A stretch of 64,000 nucleotides of DNA from Sphingomonas bacterium (GCF_903642285.1 NZ_CAHJWJ010000017.1:1-64000), one strand, 5' to 3'. Positions 1 to 9,349 are shown, counted from the stretch's first letter. Notes: generated by a model not told the origin, from the sequence alone. Numbers and translations are program-made.

Positions 1-170
1 GGCGGCGGCGGCGGCGCGACGTCGAACGTGTTCAGCTTTTCCTGCGCCTTTTTCACATACTGGTATGCGAGCCCGGTCACGAAGGCATAGCCGAGCGCAA
101 GGTGGATCAACGCGACGATGACGATCGCGGAAATCTTTCCCCCGGACATTTTCTGGTCAGTATAGGCCAT
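1..170 (-). CDS. tonB: Energy transducer TonB, N-terminal part (cut by window edge)
   Basis: The first 56 codons of a minus-strand gene are present; the rest lies outside the window. The translation begins MAYTDQKMSGGKISAIVIVA. It has one membrane segment (about residues 13-35), then a short polar stretch and the start of a proline run at the edge. One N-terminal anchor followed by a Pro-rich periplasmic spacer is the TonB layout: the protein couples ExbBD proton flow to outer-membrane receptors, two of which are encoded in this window. The start ATG at 170 is the only good Met before the anchor. The C-terminal TonB box-binding domain cannot be seen, so another Pro-rich anchored protein is possible. 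Confidence 0.75.
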   Translation of the reverse strand, partial: MAYTDQKMSGGKISAIVIVALIHLALGYAFVTGLAYQYVKKAQEKLNTFDVAPPPP

Positions 171-393
171 TCAGCAACGACGCTCCCTATCACGACAAGC
201 GAACCAGGCTACCCTTGGGGCGACATAGCCGGCACCGCATGCCGAGAGTCAATATATCCTTACGACGGAGACCGAGTCCTATCGCCGAGCCTTGCGACAC
301 GCAAACGCTTTGTCGGGCGCAACAAACGATCAATCGCGCCCGCCGCTATTTATTTCTGTAACGTTCAGGGGGTCGGGCGTAACGGACGCGGTC

Positions 394-1257
394 ATGCAAC
401 CGCCTTTCCGCGCCGCAACCCTGGTTTTCCTCGCGCTGTCGGCGCCTTCGGGCGTTTCTGCGCAGGCGGGACCGTCCGTGCCGCCGGCGGCGTTCGCGCA
501 GCCGGTACGCGCGGGCTATGCCGATCTGGTCGATCAGATTTTGGCCGCGCCGGTGATCGTCGACGCGACGATCCGGACGGCGGCGCGAATCAAGGGGGCG
601 GAGGCGGCGACGGTCGCACCGGGGTTCACGCGGTTCTACGTGGCGGCGGATGTCGGCGCGCTGGTCCGCGGCACCGGCGGGCTGCCCGCGCGGATCGGGT
701 ATCTGGTGGACATGGCACCGGGCGCGGACGGGCGGATCGTCAAATTGAAGGACCTGCGTGTGCTGCTGTTCGCGCGGCGGGTGGCAGCGTCGGAGGATCA
801 GCTGCAGCTGGTCGGGCGCGACGGTCAGCGCGAATGGTCGCCGATACGCGATTCGCAGGTACGCGGAATCGTGCGCGAACTGATCGCCGCCGACGCGCCA
901 CCCGTGATCACCGGCATCGGCAGTGCCTTCCATGTGCCCGGCGCACTGCCCGGCGAGGGCGAGACGCAGATATTCCTGACCACCGCGGACAACCGACCGG
1001 TGTCGCTGTCGGTCCTGCGCCGCCCGGGCGAGCGGCCGCGCTGGTCGGTCGCGCTCAGCGAGATCGTGGACGAAGCCGCCGCGCCGCCGCCGCCGAACAC
1101 GTTGCTGTGGTATCGGCTGACCTGCGCACTGCCGGCCACCTTGCCCGACCGCGCCACCGCGACGCTTTCGGCGAGCGATGCCGACGCGGCGCGCGAGGAT
1201 TATCGATTCGTGATCGAGGGGCTGGGGCCTTGCGGGCGGACGGACAATGCCGGCTGA
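394..1257 (+). CDS. Exported hypothetical protein
   Basis: This is a 287-residue protein of no family I recognise. The ATG at 394 is chosen because it is followed directly by a classic Sec signal peptide (MQPPFRAATLVFLALSAPSG, cleavage after about VSAQA). An upstream in-frame ATG at 292 would bury that signal. The mature part is soluble and rich in Ala, Arg and Asp, with no membrane segment and two Cys near the C-terminus (TCALP and GPCGR) that could form a disulfide. It stands alone between divergent tonB and the convergent folB operon. A periplasmic location is a safe inference; no function is proposed. Confidence 0.7.
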   Translation: MQPPFRAATLVFLALSAPSGVSAQAGPSVPPAAFAQPVRAGYADLVDQILAAPVIVDATIRTAARIKGAEAATVAPGFTRFYVAADVGALVRGTGGLPARIGYLVDMAPGADGRIVKLKDLRVLLFARRVAASEDQLQLVGRDGQREWSPIRDSQVRGIVRELIAADAPPVITGIGSAFHVPGALPGEGETQIFLTTADNRPVSLSVLRRPGERPRWSVALSEIVDEAAAPPPPNTLLWYRLTCALPATLPDRATATLSASDADAAREDYRFVIEGLGPCGRTDNAG

Positions 1258-1295
1258 GTAAATCCGCGTTTTCCTGCGTTCGCGGGAGAACGGGA

Positions 1296-1571
1296 TCACC
1301 CGTCCACACGCACCACCTGCCCCGTCGTCGACGCGGCCGTATCCAGAAACCCCGCCATCGCCGCGACATCCGCCACAGCGCCGTCGCCGACCACCGCATT
1401 GACCCGCATCCCCGGTGCCCGTTCCACCGCGAGCGGCGCGATCGACGCCTCCACCGATGCGGCGGATAGCGGATCGCGGCCGGGTTCGATCACGACGACG
1501 AGCGATTCCCCCGATGCCGCGCGCACGATCCTCGCGATGTCGTCGCCCGGCGCGGCATGTACGACGCTCAT
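1296..1571 (-). CDS. Short Rossmann-like protein, SDR C-terminal remnant beside folB
   Basis: The 91 residues end with an arrangement (GFLDTAASTTGQVVRVDG) that closely resembles the end of short-chain dehydrogenases, where a late helix leads into the TGQ-x-x-x-VDGG strand. The N-terminal nucleotide-binding TGxxxGxG and the YxxxK catalytic pair are absent, so it is not an active SDR. The start follows the folB stop by only 7 bases on the same strand, so the two are probably co-transcribed. In some bacteria folate genes sit beside pteridine-reducing SDRs; this could be a shortened descendant. Function unknown. Confidence 0.6.
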   Translation of the reverse strand: MSVVHAAPGDDIARIVRAASGESLVVVIEPGRDPLSAASVEASIAPLAVERAPGMRVNAVVGDGAVADVAAMAGFLDTAASTTGQVVRVDG

Positions 1572-1578
1572 GTCGTCC

Positions 1579-1950
1579 TCATCGGCGGTGACGCACCATC
1601 GTTATCCCGATCGATTCGCCGTTTTCGGATATCGCCAGCTTCACGATCCGGATCTTCACTCGCGCCACCCGCGCGTCCTGCAGGAACAATGTCTCGCAGA
1701 TATGATCCGCGACGCCCTCGATCAGCGTGAAATGCACCCCCGTCGGCAGCGCATCGGTCGCGGCATGTTTCAGGTCGAGATAGTTTTTCGATGCGGCCAG
1801 CGGGGTGTCGGGTGCGAAACCGCGCGGGCAGTCGAGATCGACGGTCAGCGATATCCGCAGCGGCTGCGGCAGATGCGTCTCCTCCGAATAGATGCCGGTG
1901 AGCACCGGCACCTCGATATCGTGCACTTCCAGTTGCAGCAGATCGTCCAT
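1579..1950 (-). CDS. folB: Dihydroneopterin aldolase
   Basis: The 123-residue protein has FolB features: an early LxxxDIEVPVLTGIYSEE strand-turn, a central YLDLKHAATDAL stretch, the LIEGVADHICE helix with the family Glu, and a C-terminal VKIRIVKLAI strand. FolB splits 7,8-dihydroneopterin into 6-hydroxymethyl-dihydropterin and glycolaldehyde in folate synthesis and normally works as an octamer. Length is typical (about 120). The ATG at 1950 has no competing upstream start. The short SDR-like frame follows immediately. The 5' side is bounded by a dispersed palindromic repeat at 1998-2080. Confidence 0.88.
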   Translation of the reverse strand: MDDLLQLEVHDIEVPVLTGIYSEETHLPQPLRISLTVDLDCPRGFAPDTPLAASKNYLDLKHAATDALPTGVHFTLIEGVADHICETLFLQDARVARVKIRIVKLAISENGESIGITMVRHRR

Positions 1951-1997
1951 GCGGGGGGCCTTAGCGCAAATCCGATCGACTTGAACCGCCCTCTTTC

Positions 1998-2080
1998 GTC
2001 ACCCCGGGCTTGTCCCGGGGTCCAGGGGCGCGGGCGAAATCGCTGTTTGGCTGTGGATGCCGGGACAAGCCCGGCATGAC
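1998..2080. repeat. Dispersed palindromic repeat, type A
   Basis: An inverted repeat whose left arm reads GTCACCCCGGGCTTGTCCCG and whose right arm reads CCGGGACAAGCCCGGCATGA, separated by about 40 variable bases. A near copy of both arms occurs at 9237-9317. It lies between folB (-) and a GNAT gene (+), where it could form a long imperfect hairpin in either transcript. Confidence 0.85.
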
Positions 2081-2140
2081 GATTCCATCCTTTGCGCGAA
2101 CCACGATCGCACCGTAAAGCGCGCCGCCTTGGAGACCAGC

Positions 2141-2650
2141 GTGATCGAATTCCTACCCCTTGCCAGCATCGACGCCCCTGCCGTGGAGGCGTTGCTCGAC
2201 CATGCGTTCGGTACCGATCGCCACCTGCGCACCGCGTACAAGGTTCGCGGCGGCGGTCGTGCGATGCCGGCGCTCAGCATCGCCGCGGCTGAGCACGGCG
2301 CGCTGATCGGGACGATCCAGTGCTGGCCGGTCACGCTGACGGGCGACGACGGCACCGCGTATCCGCTCGTGATGATCGGCCCGGTGGCGGTCGAACCGGC
2401 GCGGCAGCGCGACGGGGTCGGCCGGATGCTGATGACCCACGCGCTGCACGCCGCGCATGTCGGCGGGCTGGACGGGGCGATGATGCTGATCGGCGATCCG
2501 GAATATTATGGCCGCTTCTTCGGCTTTACCGCGGAACGGACCGCGGGGTGGCGGCTGCCGGGGCCGGTGGAGCGACACCGGTTGCTGGCGAAGGGTGAGG
2601 GGGTGCCGGCGAGTGCCGGGACGCTGGGGCCGGCGGCGGTCGGAATCTGA
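2141..2650 (+). CDS. GNAT family N-acetyltransferase (YhbS-like)
   Basis: A GTG start at 2141 is chosen because GGAG lies 7 bases upstream and the protein then starts directly with the first GNAT strand (IEFLPLASIDAPAVEALLDHAF). An upstream ATG would translate the flanking repeat. The 169-residue product has the acetyl-CoA loop as ARQRDGVGRMLM (the R/Q-x-x-G-x-G/A motif) and the late EYYGRFFGF segment typical of the YhbS branch. It should transfer an acetyl group from acetyl-CoA to an amine; the acceptor cannot be read. It is a single gene flanked by type A and type B repeats. Confidence 0.75.
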   Translation: MIEFLPLASIDAPAVEALLDHAFGTDRHLRTAYKVRGGGRAMPALSIAAAEHGALIGTIQCWPVTLTGDDGTAYPLVMIGPVAVEPARQRDGVGRMLMTHALHAAHVGGLDGAMMLIGDPEYYGRFFGFTAERTAGWRLPGPVERHRLLAKGEGVPASAGTLGPAAVGI

Positions 2651-2693
2651 GCATTCGCAGCGTCCGGCCGACCCGTCTTTCCGCCACCCCGGC

Positions 2694-2785
2694 GAAGGCC
2701 GGGGCCCAGGAGGGCGTGCCCCAAACGAAGCGCGGTTCGCTCTCGAGAGGCCGTGGCGACTGGGCCCCGTCCTTCGCCGGGGTGG
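2694..2785. repeat. Dispersed palindromic repeat, type B
   Basis: The left arm is CCACCCCGGCGAAGGCCGGG followed by GCCCAG. The right arm is CTGGGCCCCGTCCTTCGCCG followed by GGGTGG. About 40 unrelated bases lie between. It has the same outer-palindrome plus CCCAG design as types A and C but a different core (CGGCGAAGGCCG). It lies just after the GNAT stop and before the DUF1285 gene. Confidence 0.85.
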
Positions 2786-2861
2786 CAATCATTGGACCAT
2801 AGCTTCCCCACCCCCACGCTCCCCGCTTTACGCCCAGCCCCGTCGTCCCTACCTGCGGGAT

Positions 2862-3428
2862 ATGCCGATGGACGAGTTGCCCGATCTCGCGACCCTGTCG
2901 CTGCCGGAAATCGCCGCTTTGGTCGAACAGCAGCGCCTGCCGCCCGTCGAACGCTGGAACCCGACGCATTGCGGTGACAGCGAGATGCGGATCGCGCGCG
3001 ACGGGACCTGGTTCCATCAGGGCAGCCCGATCGGCCGGCCAGCCATGGTGCGGCTGTTCTCGACGATCCTGCGGCGCGAGGCGGACGGCGGCTATGTGCT
3101 GGTCACGCCGGTCGAGAAGCTGGACATCGTCGTCGACGATCTGCCTTTTCTCGCGGTCGAGCTGAAGACCGAGGGTTCGGGCCGCGACACCGCGCTGGCG
3201 TTCCGGCTGAACACCGGCGAATTCGTCACCGCCGACGAGTCGCACCCGCTCGCGTTCGAGGAGGGTCCGGACGGCCCCCTGCCCTCGATTCTCGTCCGCG
3301 GCGGGCTGTCGGCGCGGATCGTGCGGCCGGTCTATTACGAGCTGGCGGCGCTGGCGATCGGCGAGGGCGCGGAGCCTGCAGGCGTGTGGAGCGGCGGCGC
3401 GTTCTTCGCGCTGACGCCCGCGGCGTGA
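2862..3428 (+). CDS. DUF1285 domain-containing protein
   Basis: The roughly 188-residue soluble protein shows the DUF1285 pattern: a W-N-P x2 C-G-D-S-E-M-R-I strand early, then W-F-H-Q-G-S-P-I-G-R, F-S-T-I-L-R-R-E, and L-V-T-P-V-E-K-L-D-I-V-V-D-D. The biochemical role of the family is not established. ATG codons at 2862 and 2868 are both possible; neither has a strong ribosome site. Its stop overlaps the GTG start of the following NUDIX gene (GTGA), and that gene overlaps cca, so these three form one translationally coupled unit. Confidence 0.8.
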   Translation: MPMDELPDLATLSLPEIAALVEQQRLPPVERWNPTHCGDSEMRIARDGTWFHQGSPIGRPAMVRLFSTILRREADGGYVLVTPVEKLDIVVDDLPFLAVELKTEGSGRDTALAFRLNTGEFVTADESHPLAFEEGPDGPLPSILVRGGLSARIVRPVYYELAALAIGEGAEPAGVWSGGAFFALTPAA

Positions 3429-4033
3429 CGACGCATACGCTGGCCGAGCGCCTGGCGACCGCATTGGCGCATGGCGCGGAGGACGGACCCGTGCTGCTGA
3501 CGAGCGACCATCACGACCTCGACCTGCGCGGCAGCGAGACGCTGCTGCCCGCCGCCGTCCTCGTTCCCGTCACCGACCGCGCATCGCCCGGCGTCATCCT
3601 GACGCAGCGCACCGACACGATGCGTAAACATGCCGGGCAGATCGCCTTTCCCGGCGGCCGGATCGATCCCGACGACGCCGACGCGACGGCGGCGGCGCTG
3701 CGCGAGGCGGAGGAGGAGATCGGCCTGCCGCCGTCCGCCGCGACTGTCATCGGCATCGCCGACATCTACCGCACCGGCACCGGGTTCGAGGTCACGCCGG
3801 TCGTCTGCGTCGTCCCGCCCGACCTGACCTACCGCGCCAATCCGATCGAGGTGGCCGACGTGTTCGAGGTGCCGCTCGATTTTCTGATCGACACCGCCAA
3901 CCATCTGGAAGCCGCGGTCGAATGGCAGGGGCGCGAACGGCATTACTACGAGATCAACTGGGGGAACCGCCGCATCTGGGGCGCGACCGCGGCGATGATC
4001 GTCAACCTGGCGCGGCGCTTGCGATGGGCGTGA
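3425..4033 (+). CDS. CoA pyrophosphatase, NUDIX family (NudL-like)
   Basis: The 202-residue enzyme has the CoA-specific signature LTQRTDTMRKHAGQIAFPGG running into a NUDIX box (GGRIDPDDADATAAALREAE, then EEIGL). In this subfamily the box holds the metal-binding RExxEE glutamates, and the enzyme cleaves CoA or CoA esters to 3',5'-ADP and phosphopantetheine. GTG at 3425 is preferred because it overlaps the upstream stop as GTGA; an ATG at 3386 would add residues read out of frame through the DUF1285 end. Its own stop overlaps the cca start by 10 bases. Confidence 0.87.
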   Translation: MTTHTLAERLATALAHGAEDGPVLLTSDHHDLDLRGSETLLPAAVLVPVTDRASPGVILTQRTDTMRKHAGQIAFPGGRIDPDDADATAAALREAEEEIGLPPSAATVIGIADIYRTGTGFEVTPVVCVVPPDLTYRANPIEVADVFEVPLDFLIDTANHLEAAVEWQGRERHYYEINWGNRRIWGATAAMIVNLARRLRWA

Positions 4034-5214
4034 TCCTGCCAGATGCGGCCTGGCGCGAACGCGAAGGGCTGGCGACGCTGACCGCCGCGCTTGGCGCGGG
4101 CGATGGCGACACGCGGATCGTCGGCGGCGCGGTGCGCGACACGCTGCTCGGGATCGATGTCGCCGATATCGATCTCGCCACCCGCCTGCTGCCCGACGAC
4201 GTGCTCGACCGGTTGCGCGCGGCGAACATCCGCGCGGTACCGACGGGGATCGCGCACGGGACGATCACCGCGGTGCTGCCATCGGGTCCGGTCGAGGTCA
4301 CCACGCTGCGCCGCGATGTCGCGACCGATGGCCGCCACGCGGTGGTCGCCTTCAGCGACGACTGGCGCGAGGATGCGGCGCGGCGCGACTTCACGATGAA
4401 CGCGCTCTATGCCGATCCGGCGAGCGGCGAAGTCTTCGATCATTTCGGCGGGCTGGACGATCTGGCCGCGGGCCGCGTACGCTTCATCGGCGATCCGTTG
4501 CAGCGGATCGCGGAGGACCACCTTCGCATCCTGCGCTTCTTCCGTTTCCATGCGCGGTTCGGCGATTCGATCGACGCGGACGGGCTGGCCGCGTGCATCG
4601 CGCGCGCGAACGACCTGATGGCGTTGTCTCGCGAACGGATCGCCAGCGAATTGCTGCGGCTGCTGGTCGCGCGGCACGCGGTGGCGGTGCTCGGGCTGAT
4701 GGTGGAGCGCGGCATCCTGCGCGCGGTGTTGCCGGAAATCGACGCGGCCGGGGTCGGCCGGTTCGCCGCACTGGCGGACCGCGAGGCGGTGGCGGCTATC
4801 GCCCCCGACGCGCTGCGCCGGCTCGCCGCGCTGATCCCGCCCGCGGATGCGGAAAGCGTCGGCGCACGGCTGCGACTGTCGAACGCGGATCGCAAGAGGC
4901 TGATCGCGGCGACATCGGGCGCGGGGGACGAGGGACCGCTGGCGCTCGCCTACCGGTTCGGCGACAGGGTGGCGATCGACCGGTTGCTGCTGGCGGGGGC
5001 CGATACCGCGAGCGTCGTCGACTGGATGCCGCCGACATTGCCGTTGTCGGGCGGGGCGCTGGTCGCGCGCGGATTGTCGAAAGGGCCGCAGGTCGCGGCG
5101 GCGCTGAAGGTCGTCGAGACCCGCTGGATCGGCGAAGGTTTCCCCGACGCCGCGCGCGTCGGTCAGATCGCGGACGAGGTCGTCGCGGCGGAACTGGCGC
5201 GCGCGAAGGCGTAG
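4024..5214 (+). CDS. cca: CCA tRNA nucleotidyltransferase
   Basis: The 396-residue class II nucleotidyltransferase has the GGAVRD motif, the metal-binding D-x-D (ADIDLATRLLPDD), the RRDFTMNALY motif and a QRIAEDHLRILRFFRF region that shapes the nucleotide pocket. It adds or repairs the 3' CCA of tRNAs. The ATG at 4024 lies inside the end of the NUDIX gene, so translation is coupled. The last 52 bases overlap, tail to tail, the end of the GGDEF-EAL gene on the other strand, an unusually long convergent coding overlap. Confidence 0.92.
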   Translation: MGVILPDAAWREREGLATLTAALGAGDGDTRIVGGAVRDTLLGIDVADIDLATRLLPDDVLDRLRAANIRAVPTGIAHGTITAVLPSGPVEVTTLRRDVATDGRHAVVAFSDDWREDAARRDFTMNALYADPASGEVFDHFGGLDDLAAGRVRFIGDPLQRIAEDHLRILRFFRFHARFGDSIDADGLAACIARANDLMALSRERIASELLRLLVARHAVAVLGLMVERGILRAVLPEIDAAGVGRFAALADREAVAAIAPDALRRLAALIPPADAESVGARLRLSNADRKRLIAATSGAGDEGPLALAYRFGDRVAIDRLLLAGADTASVVDWMPPTLPLSGGALVARGLSKGPQVAAALKVVETRWIGEGFPDAARVGQIADEVVAAELARAKA

Positions 5215-6866
5215 GCCGCGTCCGCTTCCAGCGGCCGCGCGTAGATATAGCCCTGGCCATAGGTGCAGCCGAGCGCGGCGAGCGTCTGGCCCAGTTCGAT
5301 CGTCTCGATTCCCTCCGCGGTCGTCTGCATCCCGAGCGCCTGCGACAGCGACAGCACCGCGCGCACGATCGCGATCTTGTCGCGGTCCGCCAGCATGCCC
5401 GTGACGAAGCTGCGGTCGATCTTCAATATGTCGATCGGCAGCTTCTGCAGATAGGCGAGGTTGGAATAGCCCGTCCCGAAATCGTCCATCGCCAGCGTCG
5501 TGCCCAGCGCCTTCAGCGCCTGCATCGTGCGGGTGATCCGGTCGGGATCGGTGACGATCGCGCTTTCGGTCAGCTCCAGCGTGAAGCGTTCGCCGCCCAA
5601 CCCGTGCTTGGTCAGCGCGCGTTCGACCACCGGGGCGATCGCGTCGCGCTGCAGCTGGATCGCGGACAGGTTGACCGCCAGCCTGATCCCGCAATGTCCC
5701 CCCGCGGCCGCGTCCCAGGCCGCCAGCGTCTTCGCCGCCTCGTCGATCGCCCAGCGGCCGAGCGGGACGATCAGCCCCGATTCCTCCGCCACCGGAATGA
5801 AGTCGGACGGCGCATGGTCGATCCCGTCATCGTCGGTCCAGCGCGCCAACGCCTCGAACGATACGATTTCCCCGGTCGCGAGATCGCAGATCGGCTGATA
5901 GGTCAGGCGAAGCGCGCGGTTCTCGATCGCGCGGCGAAGCGATGTCTCCATCCCGAACTGCTTGCGCGCGATGACGAACGCGTCGGGCTGGTAGCTTTCG
6001 CTCTGCCCGCTTTCCTTCGCGCGTTTCACCGCGAATTGCGCGTGGCGGATCATCTCCTCGGCATCGTCGCCCTCGTCCGCGCCGTACGCGATGCCGATCG
6101 AGCATTCGACGCCGATCTCGTAATCGGTCAGGCGGAACGGCGACGACAGCGCGCGCTGGATGCGACCGGCGAGATGATGCGCCTCGACGCGATCCTCGTC
6201 GATCGCCATCAGGATGCCGAATTCGTCCCCGCCGATCCGCGCCAACAGGTCGCACGATCGAAGTGCTCCCTTGATCCGGCGCGCGACGGTGATCAGCAAT
6301 TCATCCCCGACGAGCGAGCCGAGACACGCGTTCAGCCGCCCGAACCGGGCAAGGTCGACGACGAGCAGCGCATGCCGTGCGCGGTCGTCATGCACGTCCT
6401 CGATCACGGTGCCGAACCCTTCGCGGTTGGGCAGGCCGGTCAGGCTGTCGGTCGTCATCTCGCGCCGCAGGCTGCGTTCGGTGTGGCGCTGCGACGTCTG
6501 GTCGATCAACGTCATCACGCAGCGATCACATGGCGGCGGTGTCGGCCGGACCAGGGTAACGCAATAGTGCCGCGAGTCGATCAGTTCGCCGACGCTCCAC
6601 GGAAAATCGGTGCGCATCACATGCGAATCGAGGAATGCACCCAGTTTCCGGCGCAACGTCTCGATCGCATCCGAACCGCCCTCGACCACCCCGAGCCCGG
6701 CACCGCGAAAGGCGGCATTGGGTTGCTCCAGCACCAGCCGCCCGCCATGCCGCGCGACCACGACGGCCGGCACCGGCATCAGATCGAGCATTCGCTCCAT
6801 CGGATCGGTAACCGGCAAGGGCGGTAAAGCCTTGATGGTGCGGGCGAAGACCATTGGGGGCAGCAT
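5163..6866 (-). CDS. GGDEF-EAL protein (c-di-GMP synthesis/breakdown)
   Basis: In the 567-residue protein an N-terminal PAS-like sensor region (about 1-125) contains a C-x2-C pair (PPPCDRC). It is followed by a GGDEF domain with an intact active site (GGDEF at about 212-216) and an inhibitory I-site (RSCD at 203-206, exactly five residues before GGDEF). An EAL domain follows (EAL at 338-340, plus DFGTGYSNL and the LPIDILKIDRSF strand). Both active sites look intact, so it could make cyclic di-GMP, degrade it, or both. No transmembrane segment is evident, so it is probably cytosolic. The C-terminal codons overlap the end of cca. Confidence 0.9.
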   Translation of the reverse strand: MLPPMVFARTIKALPPLPVTDPMERMLDLMPVPAVVVARHGGRLVLEQPNAAFRGAGLGVVEGGSDAIETLRRKLGAFLDSHVMRTDFPWSVGELIDSRHYCVTLVRPTPPPCDRCVMTLIDQTSQRHTERSLRREMTTDSLTGLPNREGFGTVIEDVHDDRARHALLVVDLARFGRLNACLGSLVGDELLITVARRIKGALRSCDLLARIGGDEFGILMAIDEDRVEAHHLAGRIQRALSSPFRLTDYEIGVECSIGIAYGADEGDDAEEMIRHAQFAVKRAKESGQSESYQPDAFVIARKQFGMETSLRRAIENRALRLTYQPICDLATGEIVSFEALARWTDDDGIDHAPSDFIPVAEESGLIVPLGRWAIDEAAKTLAAWDAAAGGHCGIRLAVNLSAIQLQRDAIAPVVERALTKHGLGGERFTLELTESAIVTDPDRITRTMQALKALGTTLAMDDFGTGYSNLAYLQKLPIDILKIDRSFVTGMLADRDKIAIVRAVLSLSQALGMQTTAEGIETIELGQTLAALGCTYGQGYIYARPLEADAAYAFARASSAATTSSAI

Positions 6867-6937
6867 TAGCAGCCCGTTCGTTAAATCCGTCTGAAACGCC
6901 GCTTCTTACTCCCCCCCGCTTTGCGGGAGGGGAGCAA

Positions 6938-9202
6938 TCACCCGAACCGGTTATCCCGCGGGAAGCCCGTCGGCGGCATCCGGCCCGCGGCCCCGCGCGC
7001 CGCGCGCCACAAACTCAGGTCGGCTTCCGTCCGTACGCGCCCGCTACCGCCGCCCATCGGCCAGCTGAGCCCGTCCGCGAACGCGAACGTCACCGCGTCC
7101 GCCAGCCCACCGTCGCGGTAGCGCTGCAACTGCGCGCCCTGCCCGCGCGATAATTCGGGCAGCTCGGCGAGCGGGAAGACCAGCATCCTGCGGTTGTCGC
7201 CGATCACCGCAACATAGTCGTGGCCCGCCGGGATCGGCCGGACGACGACAAGGTGCGCGTCCGCCCGCGGGGTCATCACCGTCTTTCCCTTGCGCGTCTC
7301 CGCGACCACATCCGCCGCGGGCACCACGAACCCGCGCCCGTCCGACGCCACCACCAGCAATTTCGTGAGCTTGCGCGCGGGCAGCAGCGCGACGATCCCG
7401 GTGCCGCCGTCGAGATCGACCATCGCCCGCACCGGCTCGCCGAACCCGCGCCCGCCCGGCAACCTGTCCGCGCCCAGCGTGTAGAACCGCCCGTTGCCCG
7501 CCGCGAGCAGCAGCTTGTCCGTCGTCTGCGCATGGAAGGCGAAGGCGGGGCCGTCGCCCTCCTTGAACTTCAGCGCCTCGCCCCCCCCGTTCTTGGCTGC
7601 GGCCAGGTCGACATGTCCCCGCATCGCCCGGATCCAGCCGCGCTGCGACAGGATCACGGTGACGGGTTCACGCTCGATCATCGCCTCCATCGGGATGTCG
7701 CGCGCCGGGGCCGCTTCCGCGATCGTCGTCCGGCGCTTGCCGAGCGGGGTCTCCAGACCATAGCGATCGCGCAGCTTCGTCATGTCGCGCTTCATCCGCG
7801 TGCGCTGCTTCTTGGGATCGGCCAGCAGCGCCGTCAGCCCCGCCTGCTCCTTGTCCAGCTTGTCGCGCTCGGTCCTGATCTCGAACTCTTCCAGCCGCCT
7901 GAGCGAGCGCAGCCGCATGTTCAGGATCGCCTCCGCCTGCCGGTCGGTCAGCGAGAACTCCGCCATCATGACCAGCTTCGGCTCGTCCTCGGTGCGGATG
8001 ATCTCGATGATCCGGTCGAGGTTGAGATAGGCGATCAGATAGCCGTCGAGCAGCTCGATCCGGTCCGCGATCTTGGCCAGCCGGTGCTCGGTGCGCCTCG
8101 TCAGCACGACGAACTGGTGATCGACCCACGCCCCCAGCGCCTGGGCGAGGCTCATGACGCGCGGGGTCCGGTCCTTGTCCAGCACGTTGAGGTTGAGCGG
8201 AATACGCACTTCGAGATCGGTCAGGCGGAACAGCCCGTCCATCATCGTGCCCGCATCCACCGTGCGGCTGCGCGGTTCCAGCACCAGCCGGATCACCTCG
8301 TCCGACTCGTCGCGGACATCGGCCAGAATCGGCAGCTTCTTGTCGTTGATGAGGTTCGCGATCTGCTCGATCAGCTTGCCCTTCTGCACCCCGTAGGGAA
8401 TTTCGGTGACGACCGCGGTCCAGCCGCCGCCCTTCTCCCGCTCGATCGACCAGCGCGCGCGCACCCGGAACCCGCCGCGCCCGGTGACATAGCTTTCACG
8501 GATCACCGCCGGGGGATCGACGACCAGCCCGCCGGTCGGGAAATCCGGGCCCTTCACGAATGCCAGAATCGCGTCGTCGCTAGCCTCGCGATCGTCGACC
8601 AGCAGCATCGCAGCGTCGAGCAGTTCGGCGGCATTGTGCGGCGGAATGCTCGTCGCCATCCCGACCGCGATCCCCGCCGCGCCGTTCGCAAGCAGATTGG
8701 GGAACAGGCCCGGAAACAGCTCGGGCTCCTGCTCCTCGCCGTTATAGGTGGCACGGTAATCGACCGCGTCCTCGTCGAGTCCGTCCATCAGGTCGATCGC
8801 GACCTGCGTCAGCCGGGCCTCGGTATAGCGATAGGCCGCGGCGTTATCGCCGTCGATATTGCCGAAATTGCCCTGCCCGTCGACCAGCGGATACCGCATC
8901 GCGAAGCCTTGCGCCAAGCGCACCATCGCGTCGTAGACCGACTGGTCGCCATGCGGGTGGTATTTGCCGATCACGTCGCCGACGACGCGCGCGCATTTCT
9001 TGTACCCCTGCGCCGGATCGAGCCGCAGCAACCGCATCGCCCATAGCAGCCGCCGGTGGACGGGCTTCAGCCCGTCGCGCACATCGGGCAGCGACCGCGC
9101 GGTGATCGTCGACAGCGCATAGACGAGATACCGCTCGGACAGCGCACTGTCGAACGGCGCATCGACGATGGCGTCGAAGGGGTCCTGGAAATCGGTGGGC
9201 AT
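6938..9202 (-). CDS. parC: DNA topoisomerase IV subunit A
   Basis: The 754-residue type IIA topoisomerase subunit has the [20 protein letters not shown] N-terminal motif (here [20 protein letters not shown]), the winged-helix [10 protein letters not shown] segment and the catalytic tyrosine in [11 protein letters not shown]. The C-terminal part carries weakened GyrA-type blades. ParC with ParE decatenates replicated chromosomes. The ATG at 9202 is chosen because [12 protein letters not shown] is the ParC-like beginning; the open frame upstream reads through a dispersed repeat. The serine commonly mutated in quinolone resistance appears here as Gln in H-G-D-Q-S-V-Y-D, with Ser next to it. I believe this is common in alphaproteobacteria but cannot check. 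Confidence 0.93.
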   Translation of the reverse strand: MPTDFQDPFDAIVDAPFDSALSERYLVYALSTITARSLPDVRDGLKPVHRRLLWAMRLLRLDPAQGYKKCARVVGDVIGKYHPHGDQSVYDAMVRLAQGFAMRYPLVDGQGNFGNIDGDNAAAYRYTEARLTQVAIDLMDGLDEDAVDYRATYNGEEQEPELFPGLFPNLLANGAAGIAVGMATSIPPHNAAELLDAAMLLVDDREASDDAILAFVKGPDFPTGGLVVDPPAVIRESYVTGRGGFRVRARWSIEREKGGGWTAVVTEIPYGVQKGKLIEQIANLINDKKLPILADVRDESDEVIRLVLEPRSRTVDAGTMMDGLFRLTDLEVRIPLNLNVLDKDRTPRVMSLAQALGAWVDHQFVVLTRRTEHRLAKIADRIELLDGYLIAYLNLDRIIEIIRTEDEPKLVMMAEFSLTDRQAEAILNMRLRSLRRLEEFEIRTERDKLDKEQAGLTALLADPKKQRTRMKRDMTKLRDRYGLETPLGKRRTTIAEAAPARDIPMEAMIEREPVTVILSQRGWIRAMRGHVDLAAAKNGGGEALKFKEGDGPAFAFHAQTTDKLLLAAGNGRFYTLGADRLPGGRGFGEPVRAMVDLDGGTGIVALLPARKLTKLLVVASDGRGFVVPAADVVAETRKGKTVMTPRADAHLVVVRPIPAGHDYVAVIGDNRRMLVFPLAELPELSRGQGAQLQRYRDGGLADAVTFAFADGLSWPMGGGSGRVRTEADLSLWRAARGAAGRMPPTGFPRDNRFG

Positions 9203-9236
9203 CGGTGGAGGTGCGATAGCAAGCCGCACCCCCTTC

Positions 9237-9317
9237 GTCACCCCGGGCTTGTCCCGGGGTCCAGGGCCGCGAACGCCACGCCCGCGACTCTGGATGCCGG
9301 GACGAGCCCGGCATGAC
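9237..9317. repeat. Dispersed palindromic repeat, type A (second copy)
   Basis: Same arms as the element at 1998-2080 (GTCACCCCGGGCTTGTCCCG, and right arm CCGGGACGAGCCCGGCATGA), with a different centre. It lies 35 bases upstream of the parC start and would be transcribed in its leader. A half copy of type B (CGACCCCGGCGAAGGCCGGG) begins 34 bases later, at 9350. Confidence 0.85.
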
Positions 9318-9349
9318 GGAAGGGGACGTTCTGCTAACCCGATATTCGA

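Noticed and set aside
4593..6827. Very long plus-strand open frame (744 codons) antisense to the GGDEF-EAL gene
   Set aside because: It is an Arg/Gly/Ala-rich mirror frame caused by high GC; the minus strand encodes well-defined GGDEF and EAL domains.
8920..8960. Gln at the ParC quinolone-resistance serine position
   Set aside because: Probably the normal residue in this class rather than a resistance mutation; it cannot be judged without relatives.
7220..9046. 608-codon plus-strand frame antisense to parC
   Set aside because: Shadow of parC with no motif of its own.
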